Assembly (NCBI RefSeq): GCF_024464595.1
Contig: NZ_JANHAW010000002.1
Coordinates: 434,001-498,000 of the forward strand
Length of the DNA stretch: 64,000 nucleotides
Origin: Halobellus litoreus
GTDB taxonomy: Archaea; Halobacteriota; Halobacteria; Halobacteriales; Haloferacaceae
Direction: 5' to 3'
This document shows positions 8,708 to 17,747 of the stretch, one piece after another. Made by a program: the position numbers and the translations under genes. Numbering within the stretch: the stretch's first letter is position 1; the number at the start of each line of letters is the position of its first letter. The notes under the pieces are model-generated. The model did no database searches and had not been told where the DNA came from. It saw only the letters and a list, made by a program, of their open reading frames with translations.

Positions 8708-8968
8708 GTGAGACGGCGAGCTGTCCTGGAGCGCCTCGCAGCGACGAGCGACGCCCGGGCGCGGGAGACGACGACCGTCGGCGCGCTCGCCTCTGATCTC
8801 GAGGCTGACGAGAGAGCGGTCGAAGCTCACCTGAACGCGTTGATTGCCTGCGCACTGGCGCGACGGGACGCCACGGGGAAAGTGAGGGTGACGATCACCG
8901 GCGAGGAGTTCCTGGAACTCGATTTCGGTGACGGGGTGGTCGTCGACGCCGCTCCGACCGACCACTGA
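8708..8968 (+). CDS. small winged-helix-like protein
   Basis: The 86-residue frame starts at GTG 8708. It reads as a compact HTH: VLERLAATSD, VGALASDLEADERAVEAHLNALI, then a beta-wing KVRVTITGEEFLEL. The family is not named with certainty. A 20-codon frame beginning at ATG 8649 (ending ERVFLL) stops exactly across this GTG and would fit well as its missing N-terminus, so a one-base frameshift or translational coupling is possible. Confidence 0.6.
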   Translation: MRRRAVLERLAATSDARARETTTVGALASDLEADERAVEAHLNALIACALARRDATGKVRVTITGEEFLELDFGDGVVVDAAPTDH

Positions 8969-9033
8969 AAACGATGGGGGTGGTTTTAATCCGAACCGCG
9001 CGTAGTTCGTATCCAAATGGAACGGGATCGCTG

Positions 9034-9630
9034 ATGTCTGGAACCGACGCGAACCAGTCGACGGAGGACGCCGAGGAAGTGCAGTACGACCCCGCGTCCA
9101 GTCGGTACAACCTGTACGAGTGCCCAGACTGCGACAACGTCGTCCTCGCGCTGGGGCGGGACGAACCGCCGATGGCCTGTCACGGGAAGCCGATGGAGCG
9201 GGTGACCGACGTGGAGATGAGTATCAAACCGCCGGACGTCAAGCAGGTGCTACTGCAGGCGTTCGGCCTGCCGAAGGCCGGGTTAGATATCTGCCTGTGC
9301 GTCATCGGGGAGGGGCCGCTCTCGGCGAGCGAAGTCGCCGACTCTCTCGGGTACGACCGCAGCACGATCACCCGCTATCTCAATAAACTCGTGGATCTGG
9401 GCCTCCTCAAGCGGTCCGAACTGAACCGCGAGGGAGGCGGGATCATCAACGTGTACCACTCGGTCGACCTCGAACGGATGCGACGCGAGACGCTGATCGG
9501 ATTCTACATCTGGGCCGGCGAGGCGGCCGCCCTCATCGAAGACGCGAACGTGACGAAACAGGATTACCTCGATGAGAACCCCGACAGGGAGCTGCCTGAC
9601 GTCTTCTGGGACTCGTTCCGCGAGGACTGA
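9034..9630 (+). CDS. zinc-ribbon/winged-helix transcriptional regulator
   Basis: The 198-residue protein starts with an acidic leader and a putative zinc site (ECPDCDNVV then ACHGKPM, residues about 30-55). A winged-helix domain follows (GEGPLSASEVADSLGYDRSTITRYLNKLVDLGLLKR). The HTH resembles TrmB-like or predicted MarR-like regulators. It lies next to a TauE/SafE exporter gene on the opposite strand and upstream of the redox block, so it may sense thiol, metal or redox state through the Cys/His motif (inference). ATG 9034 is supported by a TATA-like GTTTTAAT at 8983-8990. Confidence 0.82.
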   Translation: MSGTDANQSTEDAEEVQYDPASSRYNLYECPDCDNVVLALGRDEPPMACHGKPMERVTDVEMSIKPPDVKQVLLQAFGLPKAGLDICLCVIGEGPLSASEVADSLGYDRSTITRYLNKLVDLGLLKRSELNREGGGIINVYHSVDLERMRRETLIGFYIWAGEAAALIEDANVTKQDYLDENPDRELPDVFWDSFRED

Positions 9631-9651
9631 CCGCCGTCGGGGAACGAGGGC

Positions 9652-10641
9652 TCAAACGAGCAGTTCGCTGCCCAGCACGATCACGCCCACGACCGCAAAC
9701 ACCACGCCCAAAACGGGTTCCATTATCTCGCTCGGCACGTGTTTTCCCACTCTGGTTCCGACGGTCCCACCGATCAGGACGCCGGGGATCGACCACGCCA
9801 CGACGTACCAGACGGGGGTGGCAGCCAGCGCGTGGACGGCGGCACCGGCGATAGCAGCGATCCCGAGCACGAACACGCTCGTCGCGATGGCGACGCGCGG
9901 CGGGAGCCGACACCGGACGATCAGTTGCGTGGTCGTGATCTCGGGGAGGCCGGCGCTTATGAGTCCCGTGATGAATCCGCCGGCGGTCGCCAGGCCGATC
10001 CCAGGCGGACGCCAACAGGTGTCGTATATGAACGTTTCGCCGTCCGTCGCTTCGATGGTGGTCTGCCCGCGACCGGTGTTCTTCCGCTTGAGATACTCGC
10101 CTTCGCCCTCGCCGGGCACGCACTCGTCGGGTGGGTCGTAGTAGACGAGGAAAGCACCGAGGACGAGAAGCCCTGCCCCGAACGCGAGCGTTAGCAGCGT
10201 CGTCGGAAGGTAGTGGGCGGCGAACGCACCCGCGACGACCGCCGGGACCGCACCGAGGAGCAGCCACTTCGCCGTGGCGTAGTCGACGACTCGTTGTCGG
10301 ACGTAGTTCAGCAGCCCGTTCCCCATCCCGAACACCTCCGTTAGTAGTCCGGCACCGATGGCCTGGGAGGGCGAGAGCCCGACGACCAACATAAAGAACG
10401 GACTGAAAAACAGCGCCCCGGAGACGCCCGAGGAGAGCGCGACGAGCGAAAAGAGGATCGACGCGGGGAACACCCACCAGTGAGCGATAAACTGGTCGAC
10501 CGGGAACCCCGCCGGGACGGAGAGAGATTGCAGCGCCCCGGACGGGACGCCGATCCCGGCCGAGACGCCTGCGAGCGACGCGGCCAGCAGTCCGAAGATG
10601 AATACGCCTCCGCCGAGTACCGGGATTCGATTCCTATTCAT
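9652..10641 (-). CDS. TauE/SafE family (sulfite/sulfonate exporter-like) permease
   Basis: The 329-residue integral membrane protein has the TauE/SafE two-repeat pattern, with about eight hydrophobic helices and glycine-rich signatures GAGLLTEVFGMGNGLLNY and AGGFITGLISAGLPE. Family members export sulfite, sulfoacetate or related anions. A hydrophilic loop of about 40 residues between the repeats (near residues 165-200) contains one Cys and is longer than usual. It faces the zinc-ribbon regulator gene convergently. A second, shorter TauE/SafE gene is at 40839-41621. Confidence 0.85.
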   Translation of the reverse strand: MNRNRIPVLGGGVFIFGLLAASLAGVSAGIGVPSGALQSLSVPAGFPVDQFIAHWWVFPASILFSLVALSSGVSGALFFSPFFMLVVGLSPSQAIGAGLLTEVFGMGNGLLNYVRQRVVDYATAKWLLLGAVPAVVAGAFAAHYLPTTLLTLAFGAGLLVLGAFLVYYDPPDECVPGEGEGEYLKRKNTGRGQTTIEATDGETFIYDTCWRPPGIGLATAGGFITGLISAGLPEITTTQLIVRCRLPPRVAIATSVFVLGIAAIAGAAVHALAATPVWYVVAWSIPGVLIGGTVGTRVGKHVPSEIMEPVLGVVFAVVGVIVLGSELLV

Positions 10642-10724
10642 AACGGATGTAATTCGTCATACTCGAGGGTGTCTTCGATGAAACTGTCGTCGTCGCGCGA
10701 AACGCGGTTGGCGATCGCGCCCCG

Positions 10725-11150
10725 TCACGCGATGATGCCGGTCCCGAGGAATGCGCCGAGGACCAGGCCGTAGACAACGTGGACCGTCGCGAACATCACC
10801 ATCATATCACGGTCGGGCTCCATTCTCAGTACCGTCCGCATCCAGAACATCATCCCGCCGATCATCAGAACGATCCCGTAGACGACGCCGAGGCCGATCG
10901 CGACGCCGATAGACCCGAAGCCGAGACCGATCAGGGGAGCGCCGACCGCGAAGACAGCGCCGGCGACGACGCCGTAGATCAGGTGCAACACCATTCCGGG
11001 CATCGCGTAATCTTCGGGCTCACCCCCCGCGACTTTCGCGACGAGTCCCGCCGTCGGCGGCGGGCCACCGTCGCCCATCATCATCATACCGACCGTCATC
11101 ACGATCGTTGCAACGAGACCCCCTGCCAACCCGGCGATAACTGATGCCAT
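10725..11150 (-). CDS. Met-rich four-helix membrane protein (DUF6789-like)
   Basis: The 141-residue protein has four hydrophobic helices and many methionines (VGMMMMGDGG, GGMMFWMRTVLRM). It resembles haloarchaeal membrane proteins of unknown function often labelled DUF6789; the label is from memory and not certain. ATG 11150 begins directly at the first helix; the upstream in-frame extension is unlikely. It is 83 bases upstream of the TauE/SafE gene on the same strand, so the two could be co-transcribed. Confidence 0.75.
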   Translation of the reverse strand: MASVIAGLAGGLVATIVMTVGMMMMGDGGPPPTAGLVAKVAGGEPEDYAMPGMVLHLIYGVVAGAVFAVGAPLIGLGFGSIGVAIGLGVVYGIVLMIGGMMFWMRTVLRMEPDRDMMVMFATVHVVYGLVLGAFLGTGIIA

Positions 11151-11367
11151 CGTACGACTCGACAGACGCGGTACTGCTATTAAATCACGACGCGGTTGTG
11201 GAACGACGTTACACACTCCCGAGAAGCTCTAAACTGCCGTCCTGTCCGTGGAAACCCGATATTTTATGTTATACGGTCTCACACTCGGGCCTGTCGATGG
11301 TAGCAGAAGTGGACTTCGCGAGCAAGGATCGCCGAATTGCCAGCGAGATACCGTTCGGGTGGGGCCG

Positions 11368-11865
11368 ATGATCGAGCCCGGAGCCACGGCTCCCGACTTC
11401 GAGCTGCCGGGAGCGGACCCCTCGGGCGAGGGGAAGGCGGTCACCGACTACCGTCTGAGCGACACGCTCCGGAACGGGCCCACCCTCATCAACTTATACC
11501 TCTTCGATTTCCATCCCGGGTGTACGGAGAACCTGTGCGACCTCCACGACCTCGAGTGGTTCGATCTCAACGAATCGGTCACTGCCTTCGGGATCTCGTC
11601 GGACGGGTCGTTCAGCCACCGCGCGTTCTCGAACCAAGAGCAGTTGGGGTACGCCCTGCTCTCCGATACCGACGGCAGCGTCGCCGAGTCCTACGACGTC
11701 CTGTACGACGAGTTCGAGGGCCACAGCCGTATCGCGAAGCGCTCAGTGTTCGTCGTCGATTCGGATCGAACCGTCAGGTACGCCTGGAGTACGGACGATC
11801 CGAGCCAGCAACCGAACTGGACGGCCGTCGAAGAAGCACTCCGGAACCTCGGTGTGATCGCGTGA
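11368..11865 (+). CDS. peroxiredoxin, PrxQ/BCP-like redoxin
   Basis: The 165-residue thioredoxin-fold protein reduces peroxides using a reactive cysteine. The active-site phrase is FHPGCTENLC: Cys52 lies where the peroxidatic Cys of BCP/PrxQ proteins sits (PGCT), and Cys57 lies five residues later as the usual resolving Cys. It starts MIEPGATAPDFELPG, a typical redoxin opening, which fixes the start. A TATA-like ATTTTATGTTATAC tract lies at 11260-11273, suggesting a leader of roughly 70 bases. The reductants could be the thioredoxin at 22413 or the glutaredoxin at 13224. Confidence 0.88.
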   Translation: MIEPGATAPDFELPGADPSGEGKAVTDYRLSDTLRNGPTLINLYLFDFHPGCTENLCDLHDLEWFDLNESVTAFGISSDGSFSHRAFSNQEQLGYALLSDTDGSVAESYDVLYDEFEGHSRIAKRSVFVVDSDRTVRYAWSTDDPSQQPNWTAVEEALRNLGVIA

Positions 11866-11904
11866 ACCGTCGGCGACAGTTCCGACGTGAGGGGGCGACC
11901 CGGG

Positions 11905-13146
11905 CTATTGGTCGGTCTCCCCCTCGGGCAGCGTCGTTTCGAGCTTCCGCAGGAGGCTCTGGTTGTGCTCTTTGATCTGATTGGCCTCCTCTAGGATCAT
12001 CTCGGACTTCCGGCTCGCTTCGTCCGTCATCATCGCCAACTCTTCTGTGCTCTGCGCCTGCTGACCGGTCGCGGTGGCGATTTCGTCCATACTGATCGAG
12101 AGGCGGCCAGTCACGTCTTCGATCCGCTCGAACGTATCCACGGACTGTGATACCTCTCGTCGTCCGGCCTCGGTCTGTTCAGACACCCCTTGGACGTCTT
12201 CGGCCACCTGGTCGGTCGCGTCGGTTACCGTCTCCACCAACCCTCGGATCCGCTCAGCCTCGTCTCTGCTATCCTCCGCGAGCGTTTTCACTTCCTCGGC
12301 GACCACGGCGAACCCCTCGCCGCCTTCGACGCGGGCCGCTTCGATGGAGGCGTTGATCGCGAGCACATCCGTCTGATCCGCGATGTCGTTGATCGTCTCG
12401 ACGAACCGATCGATGTCGTCGATGTGGTCCGATAGCGTCTCGATGGCTTCTGTCACGCGGGTTGTCCGGGTGTGAATTTCCTCAATTCGGTCACTGAGAT
12501 CGCGGGCTTTCGTATAGCCGTCCTCGGCCAGCGACGCCGCTCGATCGCTCTGGTCGTTAATCTCGTCGGTCGAGGCCGCGATCTCCTCGACGGCCGCGCT
12601 GATGTCTCCCACCTCCTGGCTCAGTTCGTTCATATTCGACGACTGCTGTTCGGTGAGCGATTCGATTTCGGTCGATCGCTCGGTGACTCGTGTCGCCTGT
12701 GTGTGGATCTCGGAGGCCGCTTCCTGCGAGACTCCAGAGTCGTTCGGGGGTCGGCTTTGGCGGGCGAATGCGGCAGCGATCCGGGTGCTGTCTCGTGCGG
12801 TTATCCGCTGTATCCGACCAGATGCCTGGCGTGATTTCCGTCTGTCGACAGCCTCTAAGAGGGCTGACTGTAGTTCCGCGAGTAGGACTGTGAGGCCATC
12901 GGACGTGAGGCCACGTTCGGCACAGCGCCGTGCGAACTCCGTTATCTCTCCGTCTTCTCCTCCGGGAAATACCGACGTGACGTACGTGACGCAGAGGTCC
13001 GTGAGGGCTTCCCGCGAGACGTCGCAGGTCTCGACGAGCGTCTCGGGGACCGCCTCTGCGACCAACGATCCCGTTTCCTTCGCCTCGTCGGGCAGGAGCG
13101 CATACAGTTCGTCTCGGTTCGTATCGATGGGCATAGTCTGATCCAT
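11905..13146 (-). CDS. soluble methyl-accepting chemotaxis transducer
   Basis: The 413-residue protein has no transmembrane segment. The C-terminal two thirds are a long coiled-coil signalling domain, with the highly conserved hairpin tip [19 protein letters not shown] and [16 protein letters not shown]. The N-terminal 130 residues are helical and contain three cysteines (ETCDVS, DLCVTY, RRCAERG); no haem-globin or PAS motif is evident. It should signal through CheA/CheW in the cytoplasm. Its place between a peroxiredoxin and a glutaredoxin gene suggests sensing of redox or cytoplasmic energy state (inference). The start could also be the ATG at 13134. Confidence 0.9.
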   Translation of the reverse strand: MDQTMPIDTNRDELYALLPDEAKETGSLVAEAVPETLVETCDVSREALTDLCVTYVTSVFPGGEDGEITEFARRCAERGLTSDGLTVLLAELQSALLEAVDRRKSRQASGRIQRITARDSTRIAAAFARQSRPPNDSGVSQEAASEIHTQATRVTERSTEIESLTEQQSSNMNELSQEVGDISAAVEEIAASTDEINDQSDRAASLAEDGYTKARDLSDRIEEIHTRTTRVTEAIETLSDHIDDIDRFVETINDIADQTDVLAINASIEAARVEGGEGFAVVAEEVKTLAEDSRDEAERIRGLVETVTDATDQVAEDVQGVSEQTEAGRREVSQSVDTFERIEDVTGRLSISMDEIATATGQQAQSTEELAMMTDEASRKSEMILEEANQIKEHNQSLLRKLETTLPEGETDQ

Positions 13147-13223
13147 TAGGATTGCACGGTCCCCGTTCCGCGCCAGTTCGCCTCGGTACGGCGAGAGGGA
13201 GCAGTCGGTACGGCGGCTGGCGG

Positions 13224-13469
13224 TTAGCTGTACGTCCGTTCGAGATGCGAGACGATTTCGTCGCTATCGGAGAGCCAACCGCCGTCCAGTTTCGGATCGA
13301 AGAGAACCGGGACGCCGCGTTGCCCGGTCAGTTCGTGCAATTCGTCGCGGTCGGTGTGCTTATCCGGAACCAGTGTCTCGTCGTAAGGCAGATCCAGTTC
13401 GGCGAGTTTGTCGCGGACTCGCTTCGAGTACGGACAGTCGCGTCGGTCGTACAGTTCTAAATCGGTCAT
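13224..13469 (-). CDS. glutaredoxin-like protein (CPYS)
   Basis: The 81-residue thioredoxin-fold protein has the glutaredoxin motif [11 protein letters not shown] near residue 12, the cis-proline GVPVLFD and the ending [12 protein letters not shown]. The CxxS form suggests monothiol chemistry, such as de-glutathionylation or its gamma-glutamylcysteine equivalent in haloarchaea, or Fe-S handling. A CPYC paralog is at 28613-28852. It lies upstream of the soluble transducer on the same strand with a gap of about 80 bases. Confidence 0.88.
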   Translation of the reverse strand: MTDLELYDRRDCPYSKRVRDKLAELDLPYDETLVPDKHTDRDELHELTGQRGVPVLFDPKLDGGWLSDSDEIVSHLERTYS

Positions 13470-13854
13470 AGCACTTCGCCGTACACCGATACCGATATTA
13501 GTGATTCTCCGGGTGTGTAGCTCGGTTACACACCCCGGCTCGCGAACCTACTGCAACGACTATCGATCGTCTTCGTTACTTCAGCAAAATATCCTAATCT
13601 CACTACTTATTCCGGATTTAGGATTAGAATATAAAATAATAGTAGTATAACTAGAAATCCAATTATACAACTTTTACGGAGTAAATTTATATTATTATCT
13701 AATTTATCGGTTAAAAAATTGTCTTCATAATCTAAAAAGGAATAATCTATTTTCTTTTTGCCCTTATTAGTATTATAAATTCTAACTATATGTGGTAGAA
13801 AATAAAATTCCTCGCTCCCTGAAACCTTGCCGCGCTCACCGAACCTCGACACAA
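13470..13854. other. 385-bp gap with AT-rich island (about 13560-13810)
   Basis: Most of this gap is strongly AT-rich, unlike its flanks. The minus strand has an open frame reading to 13607 with a hydrophobic tail (IIGFLVILLLFYILIL) after a charged stretch (NKGKKKIDYSFLDYEDNF). No ATG, GTG or TTG start exists in the AT-rich part itself, so it is at best the 3' remnant of a transferred gene. It abuts the end of the OsmC gene. No promoter is assigned with confidence. Confidence 0.5.
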
Positions 13855-15057
13855 CTACGTTTTGACGACAGCGACCTCCGGAGCGGCCAGGTCCGTCCGA
13901 CAGAGCGCGTGCAGGAAGCAGGTCTGTTCCGACATATCCAGGATCTCGCGGGCCGACGACGCCGACTCGTCGGCGTCGAGAAACACGTGTGTTTCGACGG
14001 GTTCGGCTTCCCCGGGTGTCTCCCCGTTCTCCCGGGCACCGAAGGAGAAGTGGGTGTCCTGGACGATCCGGTAGGAGCCGAGTGCTTTGTTCACGATGTC
14101 GGCGTACCGACCAATCTGGGTCATAAAGCAGAAGCCCAGCCCCGCAGCAACGTACGCCATCGCGGACGGGGCTCGTCCCTGACCGCCGTGTCCCGACGGT
14201 TCGTCCGAACGGAGTTCGAACACCGTCCCGATGGGACTGAACAGTTTCACCTCGACGGTTTTGGTGCCCTCGTCGTCGAGCGTACACATTCCCCGGACGT
14301 GGAGAACGCGGTCTTGATCCGCTTCGAGACTGGAGCCGCTGCCGCTGGTGTACTTCTCTTCGGCGTCCGGTAGAGGCTCGGTCGTCCGGCCGGTTCGGTA
14401 GATGATCGGTCGGTCCTGCGCGTCAGCGTCGTAGACGAGGTCGTCGAAAACGCTCGCGGGGTCCTCTACCGACTCGTCCCCGAGGTCGTCACCGTCTTCG
14501 ATCGGGACGGCCTCGCCGTTCAATCGCAGGGTGAACGCGCTGTTCAGGACGCTGGTCATCAGTCCATTGACGGGCGAGGTCCGGGTCGCCGTCTCGACGA
14601 GTTCCCGGAGCGTCGACTCCTCGGCGTCCGAATCGACTTCGACGGAGAGTTCGACGGGTAACGCGCCCCCCGTCATCGTCCCGCGAAGGGCCGACCCGTT
14701 CATCGTGTAGTAGTTGTCCTGAACCAGCGTGACGTCGTCGACGTCGATTCCGCGCTCCTCGGCCAGAGCCAACAGCTCGTTGGCGAAGGAACTCACCATC
14801 CCGGTCGTCATAAACGCCAGCGGTGCGGGTGCGACGTCGTCGCCGTCTAGATATTCGCCCTCGTCGCTGACGAGTCGCCACGTCTTCCCGGACACGGAGT
14901 CGGTAACCAGCGCCTCCTTTTGCATTCCGGATATCGAGCGCACCAGGGTGCGCTGCGCCTGTCCGAGTCGTACAGAGGGCGGATCCACTAGGGCCGAAAC
15001 CGGGTCTTCGACTTCGAAACCGAGCGGGTATCCGAGTTCTTGGAGTGACGAGGTCAT
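13855..15057 (-). CDS. double-domain OsmC-family protein (paralog 1)
   Basis: The 400-residue protein looks like two OsmC/Ohr-type domains in tandem. The first holds YLDGDDVAPAPLAFMTTGMVSSF and the second APSAMAYVAAGLGFCFMTQIGRYA. OsmC/Ohr proteins reduce organic hydroperoxides with cysteine pairs or act on sulfur transfer. Here the clearest cysteines are the Cys in GFCFMTQ and a C-terminal pair in QTCFLHALCRTDL (Cys380, Cys386). Usual members have about 140-190 residues, so this is a fused form. A paralog with the same architecture lies at 19224-20420, with the sulfonate-type ABC genes between them. Confidence 0.82.
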   Translation of the reverse strand: MTSSLQELGYPLGFEVEDPVSALVDPPSVRLGQAQRTLVRSISGMQKEALVTDSVSGKTWRLVSDEGEYLDGDDVAPAPLAFMTTGMVSSFANELLALAEERGIDVDDVTLVQDNYYTMNGSALRGTMTGGALPVELSVEVDSDAEESTLRELVETATRTSPVNGLMTSVLNSAFTLRLNGEAVPIEDGDDLGDESVEDPASVFDDLVYDADAQDRPIIYRTGRTTEPLPDAEEKYTSGSGSSLEADQDRVLHVRGMCTLDDEGTKTVEVKLFSPIGTVFELRSDEPSGHGGQGRAPSAMAYVAAGLGFCFMTQIGRYADIVNKALGSYRIVQDTHFSFGARENGETPGEAEPVETHVFLDADESASSAREILDMSEQTCFLHALCRTDLAAPEVAVVKT

Positions 15058-15299
15058 TGGAAACGTCTCTCACGCCGATTTGATCGGCTGAATAAATAAA
15101 TGCTTGCGTCAGGTGGGCGACGAGTCGATCACGCAGGTCCGCAACGACCGGCGATCACGGAATCGTCGACCCGAACGACAGTCGCAGTTGCGACTGGCGA
15201 CGCGTGCGGTCGCACGCCGCCTGGCGCTCGCAGGTGTGAGTTCGTTGACCGTGACTCCGGGGGTGCACTCTTTTGTACTGCGTCCCCGAAGCCGAAGGT

Positions 15300-15815
15300 A
15301 TGTCCGTTCTCGCAGCGGTGGACGGCGAACAGGCCCCCGACGGCGTCGTGCGCGTCGCCGCCGACATCGCAACCCAGTACGGCGACGAACTCGTCGTCGC
15401 ACACGTGATGCTCCCGGAAACCTACGAGGAGCGGAACAGCGGGCGAAACGCGACGGAATTCGGGCTTACAACGGCTGGGGAAACGGGCTACGGACCGGTA
15501 GGGTCGGAGTCGTCGTACTCCGTCGACGAGGCCCAGCGTGACGCCAAAGGAGTGGCACGGGACGTCACCGAGGAGACCCTCGACGACGTCCCCGAGACTG
15601 TGACACACGTCGGACGCGTGGGAGAACCGGTGACGGAAGTCCTCGATCTGGCCGAAGAGCACCAACCGCGGTATCTCGTGATCGGCGGGCGGCGACGCAC
15701 GCCCGTCGGAAAGGCGGTGTTCGGAAGTAGCACGCAGTCGTTCCTGCTCAACGCTTCGCTGCCGGTCGTGACGGTACTCCCGGAAGAGGATCGAAATCCG
15801 AACCGGGATGCCTGA
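15300..15815 (+). CDS. UspA universal stress protein
   Basis: The 171-residue single-domain Usp has the ATP-binding pattern G-2x-G-9x-G(S/T) seen here as VIGGRRRTPVGKAVFGSSTQSFL, and starts with VLAAVDGEQAPDGVVRVAADIA. It is a cytoplasmic nucleotide-binding stress protein of unspecified role. The ATG at 15300 is chosen because the preceding in-frame codons read into the promoter area. It is divergent from OsmC paralog 1 and 36 bases ahead of the IclR regulator. Confidence 0.9.
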   Translation: MSVLAAVDGEQAPDGVVRVAADIATQYGDELVVAHVMLPETYEERNSGRNATEFGLTTAGETGYGPVGSESSYSVDEAQRDAKGVARDVTEETLDDVPETVTHVGRVGEPVTEVLDLAEEHQPRYLVIGGRRRTPVGKAVFGSSTQSFLLNASLPVVTVLPEEDRNPNRDA

Positions 15816-15822
15816 CAAACGC

Positions 15823-15829
15823 TTTTTAG
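15823..15829 (+). promoter_or_regulatory. TATA-like box for the IclR gene
   Basis: TTTTTAG is centred about 26 bp before the ATG at 15852, fitting a leaderless transcript for the IclR regulator. Confidence 0.45.
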
Positions 15830-15851
15830 GACGTGAGTGCTCTGTCGACCT

Positions 15852-16664
15852 ATGACGGAGCAAACCGGTCCCCGACAGGTTCAGTCGGTTTCCCGGGCCT
15901 GCGAGATTCTGGCCTATCTCAAGGAGAACGGGGCGTGTCACCTGACTCGTATCGCCGAGGACCTCGATCAGACGCCGGGGACGGTGCACACGTATCTCTC
16001 GACACTCCGCACCGCCGGGTTCGTTCAGAAGGAGCAACAAAAGTACAACCTCGGCCTCGCGTTCGTCCCGTACAGCAAACGGATCAAAGGCCAAACTCCT
16101 CTCTACAAAGCCGGGAAAAACGAAACCGATCGGCTCGCCCACAAGTACGACGCCGTCTCGCATCTGACGAAGGAGTTCGACGGGCAGATCGTCACGCTCC
16201 ACGAGATCTCCGGGGAGGAGGCAGTCGGAAAGAAGCTTCACACGGAAAAACAGGAACGGCCTTGGTTCCGTATTCACTGCACGGCGGCCGGGAAAGCGAT
16301 CCTCGCTCATCTGCCTGAAGAGCGGGTCAACTCCATCCTGACGCAACGAGACCTCCCCGCGTACACGTCCCACACGATCACGGACCCCGAGGAACTTCTC
16401 GAAGATCTTCAAGCGATCAGAGACCGCGGGTACTCTGTCAACGACCAGGAGTCGATGTACGGGAACCGAGGTTTTGCGGCCCCGATACTGCTCGATTCCG
16501 GAACCCTCGTCGGAGCGATCAGTATCTCAGGACCCGCCAACAGCTGGAAGGACGAACTGTTCACAGACGAACTCCCCGAGGCCGTTATGCGCTCGGCTAA
16601 CAACATCGAGATCAACCTCTCGACCGAGTCCAGAAACCGTACCGGCGGGCAGTTCACCGGCTGA
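15852..16664 (+). CDS. IclR-family transcriptional regulator
   Basis: The 270-residue protein has an N-terminal winged-helix (VQSVSRACEILAYLKENG; LDQTPGTVHTYLSTLRTAGF) and a C-terminal IclR ligand-binding GAF-like domain (HCTAAGKAILAHLPEERV; RGYSVNDQESMYGNRGFAAPI). IclR proteins respond to small organic acids and usually repress neighbouring catabolic or uptake genes. It sits immediately ahead of the ABC transporter genes, so it is the best local candidate for controlling them and perhaps the two OsmC genes (inference). Confidence 0.92.
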   Translation: MTEQTGPRQVQSVSRACEILAYLKENGACHLTRIAEDLDQTPGTVHTYLSTLRTAGFVQKEQQKYNLGLAFVPYSKRIKGQTPLYKAGKNETDRLAHKYDAVSHLTKEFDGQIVTLHEISGEEAVGKKLHTEKQERPWFRIHCTAAGKAILAHLPEERVNSILTQRDLPAYTSHTITDPEELLEDLQAIRDRGYSVNDQESMYGNRGFAAPILLDSGTLVGAISISGPANSWKDELFTDELPEAVMRSANNIEINLSTESRNRTGGQFTG

Positions 16665-16931
16665 AATCCGGAGCATATCCGACGTCCTCACACGACTGAC
16701 GACCTTGTGATCTCGGCGAATCCAGACGAAGCGTGGTAAACCATCCGTAACCCCGTATTTTATTTATTATACTGTTGTGGGACTCAGTATGTCGTGCGTC
16801 AACAGCTATCTATCGGCGGTGGTCCCGTCAGGCGACCCCTCGCCTCGATACAGGTGCCACCACCGGTGTCGGGTCCCAGACGGTATCGAAGAGGTACGAC
16901 CGCGGTTCCCGCGTAGGGCGTCCATCCGAGT

Positions 16932-17747
16932 ATGAGCACGAGACAAGCCCCAGACACCGAAACGGCGATTTCGGCGAAGAGTCTCGGAAAGGTGTACCGA
17001 GGCGAGCATCAGAGCGTCACAGCGCTCAAAGAGCTATCATTTTCGGTGTCAAGGGGAGAGTTTTTTAGCGTCGTCGGACCGTCCGGGTGCGGGAAATCGA
17101 CGCTGCTCAGGATCATCGCCCGTCTCATCGACGCGACGACCGGGGACTTCGAGGTCAACAGTCGAGAGGGGAGCCGTCCGGAGAACTCGGTCGTGTTCCA
17201 AGAACACGCGCTTTTTCCGTGGCGGACCGTCCAGAAGAACGTCGAGTTCGGTCTGGAAATGCGGGGGGTCCCGAAGCAGGAACGGAGTTCCACCGCGCGG
17301 GACTACCTCAGGAAAGTCGGCCTCGAGGGGTTCGAGGACCTGTATCCACACCAGCTATCCGGTGGAATGCAACAGCGCGTCAACATCTCTCGTGCCTTCG
17401 CGAACGACCCGGAGGTACTGCTTATGGACGAACCGCTCGGTGCCCTCGACGCCCAGACGCGACACGTCCTCCAGGAGGAGCTGCTTCGAATCTGGAACGA
17501 AGAGGACAAGACGATCATTTACATCACGCACAGCCTGGAGGAGGCGATTCTGATGAGCGACCGGATCGGGCTTATGACGTCGCGGCCGGGGACGTTGAAG
17601 GACGTCTACGAAGTGGATATCCCCCGCCCCCGGACCAACAAGACCCGGAACCGGAGCGATTTCAACGAACTGTATTCGGAACTCTGGGACAGCCTCGAAG
17701 ACGAAGTACAGGCCAGTATGGAACTCAGGCGGGCAGAATCACAATGA
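16932..17747 (+). CDS. ABC transporter ATPase, nitrate/sulfonate/taurine type
   Basis: The 271-residue ATPase has Walker A GPSGCGKST (residues 49-57), signature LSGGMQQRVNISRA, Walker B VLLMDEPLGALD and the H-loop in ITHSLEEAILMSDR. This pattern is typical of SsuB/TauB/NrtD-like subunits. The gene overlaps the permease gene by four bases (ATGA), so the two are coupled. A TATA-like tract TTTTATTTATTATA near 16760-16775 implies a leader of about 140 bases, unusual among its leaderless neighbours. The matching binding protein is probably the one at 21028. Confidence 0.92.
   Translation: MSTRQAPDTETAISAKSLGKVYRGEHQSVTALKELSFSVSRGEFFSVVGPSGCGKSTLLRIIARLIDATTGDFEVNSREGSRPENSVVFQEHALFPWRTVQKNVEFGLEMRGVPKQERSSTARDYLRKVGLEGFEDLYPHQLSGGMQQRVNISRAFANDPEVLLMDEPLGALDAQTRHVLQEELLRIWNEEDKTIIYITHSLEEAILMSDRIGLMTSRPGTLKDVYEVDIPRPRTNKTRNRSDFNELYSELWDSLEDEVQASMELRRAESQ

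Noticed and set aside
13607-13822. Minus-strand AT-rich frame with hydrophobic tail as a real small membrane protein
   Set aside because: No start codon exists in the AT-rich part, and TTT/ATT/TTA codons give hydrophobic tails by chance, as also seen at 5922-6000.
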